Shown here: positions 63,139-64,000 of the stretch, piece by piece
Layout of the letters: each line of letters opens with the position of its first letter
Numbering within the stretch: the first letter of the stretch is position 1
Source of the DNA: Elusimicrobia bacterium GWC2_64_44
GTDB taxonomy: Bacteria > Elusimicrobiota > Elusimicrobia > Elusimicrobiales > UBA9959
Direction of reading: 5' to 3'
DNA: 64,000 nt
Assembly: GCA_001799845.1 (NCBI GenBank)
Contig: MGUG01000020.1
Location: 1-64,000 of the forward strand
The notes under the pieces: model-generated
The model's database searches: none
What the model saw: only the letters and a program-made list of their open reading frames with translations
What the model was told of the DNA's origin: nothing
Position numbers and translations under genes: made by a program

Positions 63139-64000
63139 TCAGGCTTTGTCTCCGGAAGGCTGAGTTACGGCTGAGCCCGATGTTTTGCCGGTATTGTAAA
63201 GTACGCTCAAAAGCGCCGCTACGAACCAGAACGGCTCCATGATGCGCACGACTATGAAATTGTTAACGCCCACGGCCTGGAAGAGCAGGCCGACCAGCGC
63301 GATCGTGAAGCCCAGGGAAAGCGCCCGCACCAGCGGCGACGCGTACATCCGGTAAACCGCCCTGGCCGTAAAGAACAGCCTGTAGATCATCCAGATGAAC
63401 AGCACGGCCCCCAGCAGGCCGAGCTCCCCCAGTACCAGTGAATACTGCGTATCTCCCAGCCCCACTCCGGTAACGCCCCACCCGAAAAAGGGATGCTTGG
63501 GAAGCTTTTCTAAAATGGTGCTTTTAAGCGAGTACACACGGGCGGCGGCCGAATCTTCCAGCCTCACCTGGCCGCCCAGGGCGGTTTCGAAAGATTGCGT
63601 TGCGTAAACGCCGCTGTAAGTCATCTGTATGCGGTCCATTACCCTGGTTTTCACGTTAGGCACCAGCAGGAAAGCCAGGCCGCCTAAGGCCAGGAACCCT
63701 ATCAGGAAAAGTCTGCGTTTGCGCGAGAAGAAAAAGAGGGCCGGGATCATGGCGGCGAACCCCATATACGAGGACCGGGAAAAAGTGAACAAGAAGGCCG
63801 GGAAGGCGAAGATAAGGGTCGAAAGCGCCAGCAACGGGAGGCGCCCTCCCGTTTCGCTCACCAGCCCCAACAGGATCCCGAATACTATCAGGTAGTAGCC
63901 GCCGAGCGACGCCGGTTCCGAATCGCGCGGGTCGCCTATCGGCGCCTCGAAAGGCGCGGTCGCGCGCGCGGCGACGCCAGAACTGTAGTAATAGTAGTAG
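63139..64000 (-). CDS. O-antigen ligase/polymerase-like membrane protein, C-terminal part
   Basis: The frame is open to the window edge, giving at least 287 residues of the C-terminal part; the start is outside. It holds the Wzy_C-like region: a run of Tyr, the periplasmic loop APFEAPIGDPRDSEPAS, TFSRSSYMGFAAMIPALFFF, FGWGVTGVGLGDTQYSLVLG and several transmembrane helices. GWGVTGVGLGDTQY resembles the conserved G-x-G loop of O-antigen ligases (WaaL) and polymerases (Wzy). These cannot be separated from this part. Confidence 0.85.
   Translation of the reverse strand, partial: YYYYYSSGVAARATAPFEAPIGDPRDSEPASLGGYYLIVFGILLGLVSETGGRLPLLALSTLIFAFPAFLFTFSRSSYMGFAAMIPALFFFSRKRRLFLIGFLALGGLAFLLVPNVKTRVMDRIQMTYSGVYATQSFETALGGQVRLEDSAAARVYSLKSTILEKLPKHPFFGWGVTGVGLGDTQYSLVLGELGLLGAVLFIWMIYRLFFTARAVYRMYASPLVRALSLGFTIALVGLLFQAVGVNNFIVVRIMEPFWFVAALLSVLYNTGKTSGSAVTQPSGDKA

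Overview
The window is a GC-rich bacterial chromosome segment, densely coding on both strands, with no rRNA, tRNA, CRISPR array, transposase or phage gene that I can see. Gram-negative surface genes (two family-9 heptosyltransferase-like domains, a Wzx-type flippase, an O-antigen-ligase-like protein), Sdh/Frd with a class I fumarase, many small secreted proteins and lipoproteins, and an orphan type IV pilin-like protein suggest an uncultured anaerobic or facultative Gram-negative lineage. Elusimicrobiota is my best guess, by gene style only. Ile ATA codons are common despite the high GC.

Layout. 1-5136: a partial GH4 glycosidase, an M29 aminopeptidase, a DUF438/hemerythrin/PAS sensor with a DUF1858 partner, and two secreted proteins. 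5210-13313 (minus): a compact operon of six genes, with four of its five junctions overlapping or within 26 bp. It encodes a BldC-like HTH fused to a receiver domain, a thiamine-diphosphate (acetolactate-synthase-like) enzyme, a family 5 solute-binding protein, a cupin, a hybrid histidine kinase and a double-receiver protein. It is preceded by a TTGACA-17-TAAACT promoter whose -10 runs into five head-to-tail 9-bp repeats. 13484-18547 (minus): a fatty-acyl reductase type operon (GNAT, LuxE-like, LuxC fused to a PaaK-like adenylating domain) without luciferase. 18620-23670: a lipoprotein, a small secreted protein and a giant secreted NHL/FN3/transglutaminase/TPR protein.

23851-29040: SdhC-SdhA-SdhB and class I fumarase, a fumarate/succinate/malate module. 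29088-38691: an ankyrin lipoprotein overlapping an orphan pilin-like gene, RtcB RNA ligase, a TPR protein with an EamA transporter, a cysteine-rich secreted protein, a Na+/alanine symporter, a metallophosphoesterase and a permuted NlpC/P60-like secreted protein. 38957-42901: a TPP riboswitch with terminator controlling thiC-thiD-thiE and an AIR-synthase/ThiL/HypE-superfamily gene, all overlapping. 42953-46941: a nucleotidyl-cyclase-like protein, a repeat-rich intergenic region, a secreted protein and a double-HKD phospholipase D protein.

47051-64000 (all minus, open at the window end): a surface-polysaccharide cluster with methyltransferases, a WbqC-like protein, an asparagine synthetase fused to a GT9 glycosyltransferase, an acyltransferase, GT9/GT4/GT2 glycosyltransferases, a double methyltransferase, a flippase and an O-antigen-ligase-like protein.

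Regulation visible in the sequence: the iteron operator at 13349-13393, the TPP riboswitch, several strong hairpin terminators, and at least six transcription-unit-leading genes whose ATG lies just downstream of a -10-like hexamer with no Shine-Dalgarno, suggesting leaderless mRNAs. Several intergenic regions carry palindromic repeat elements.
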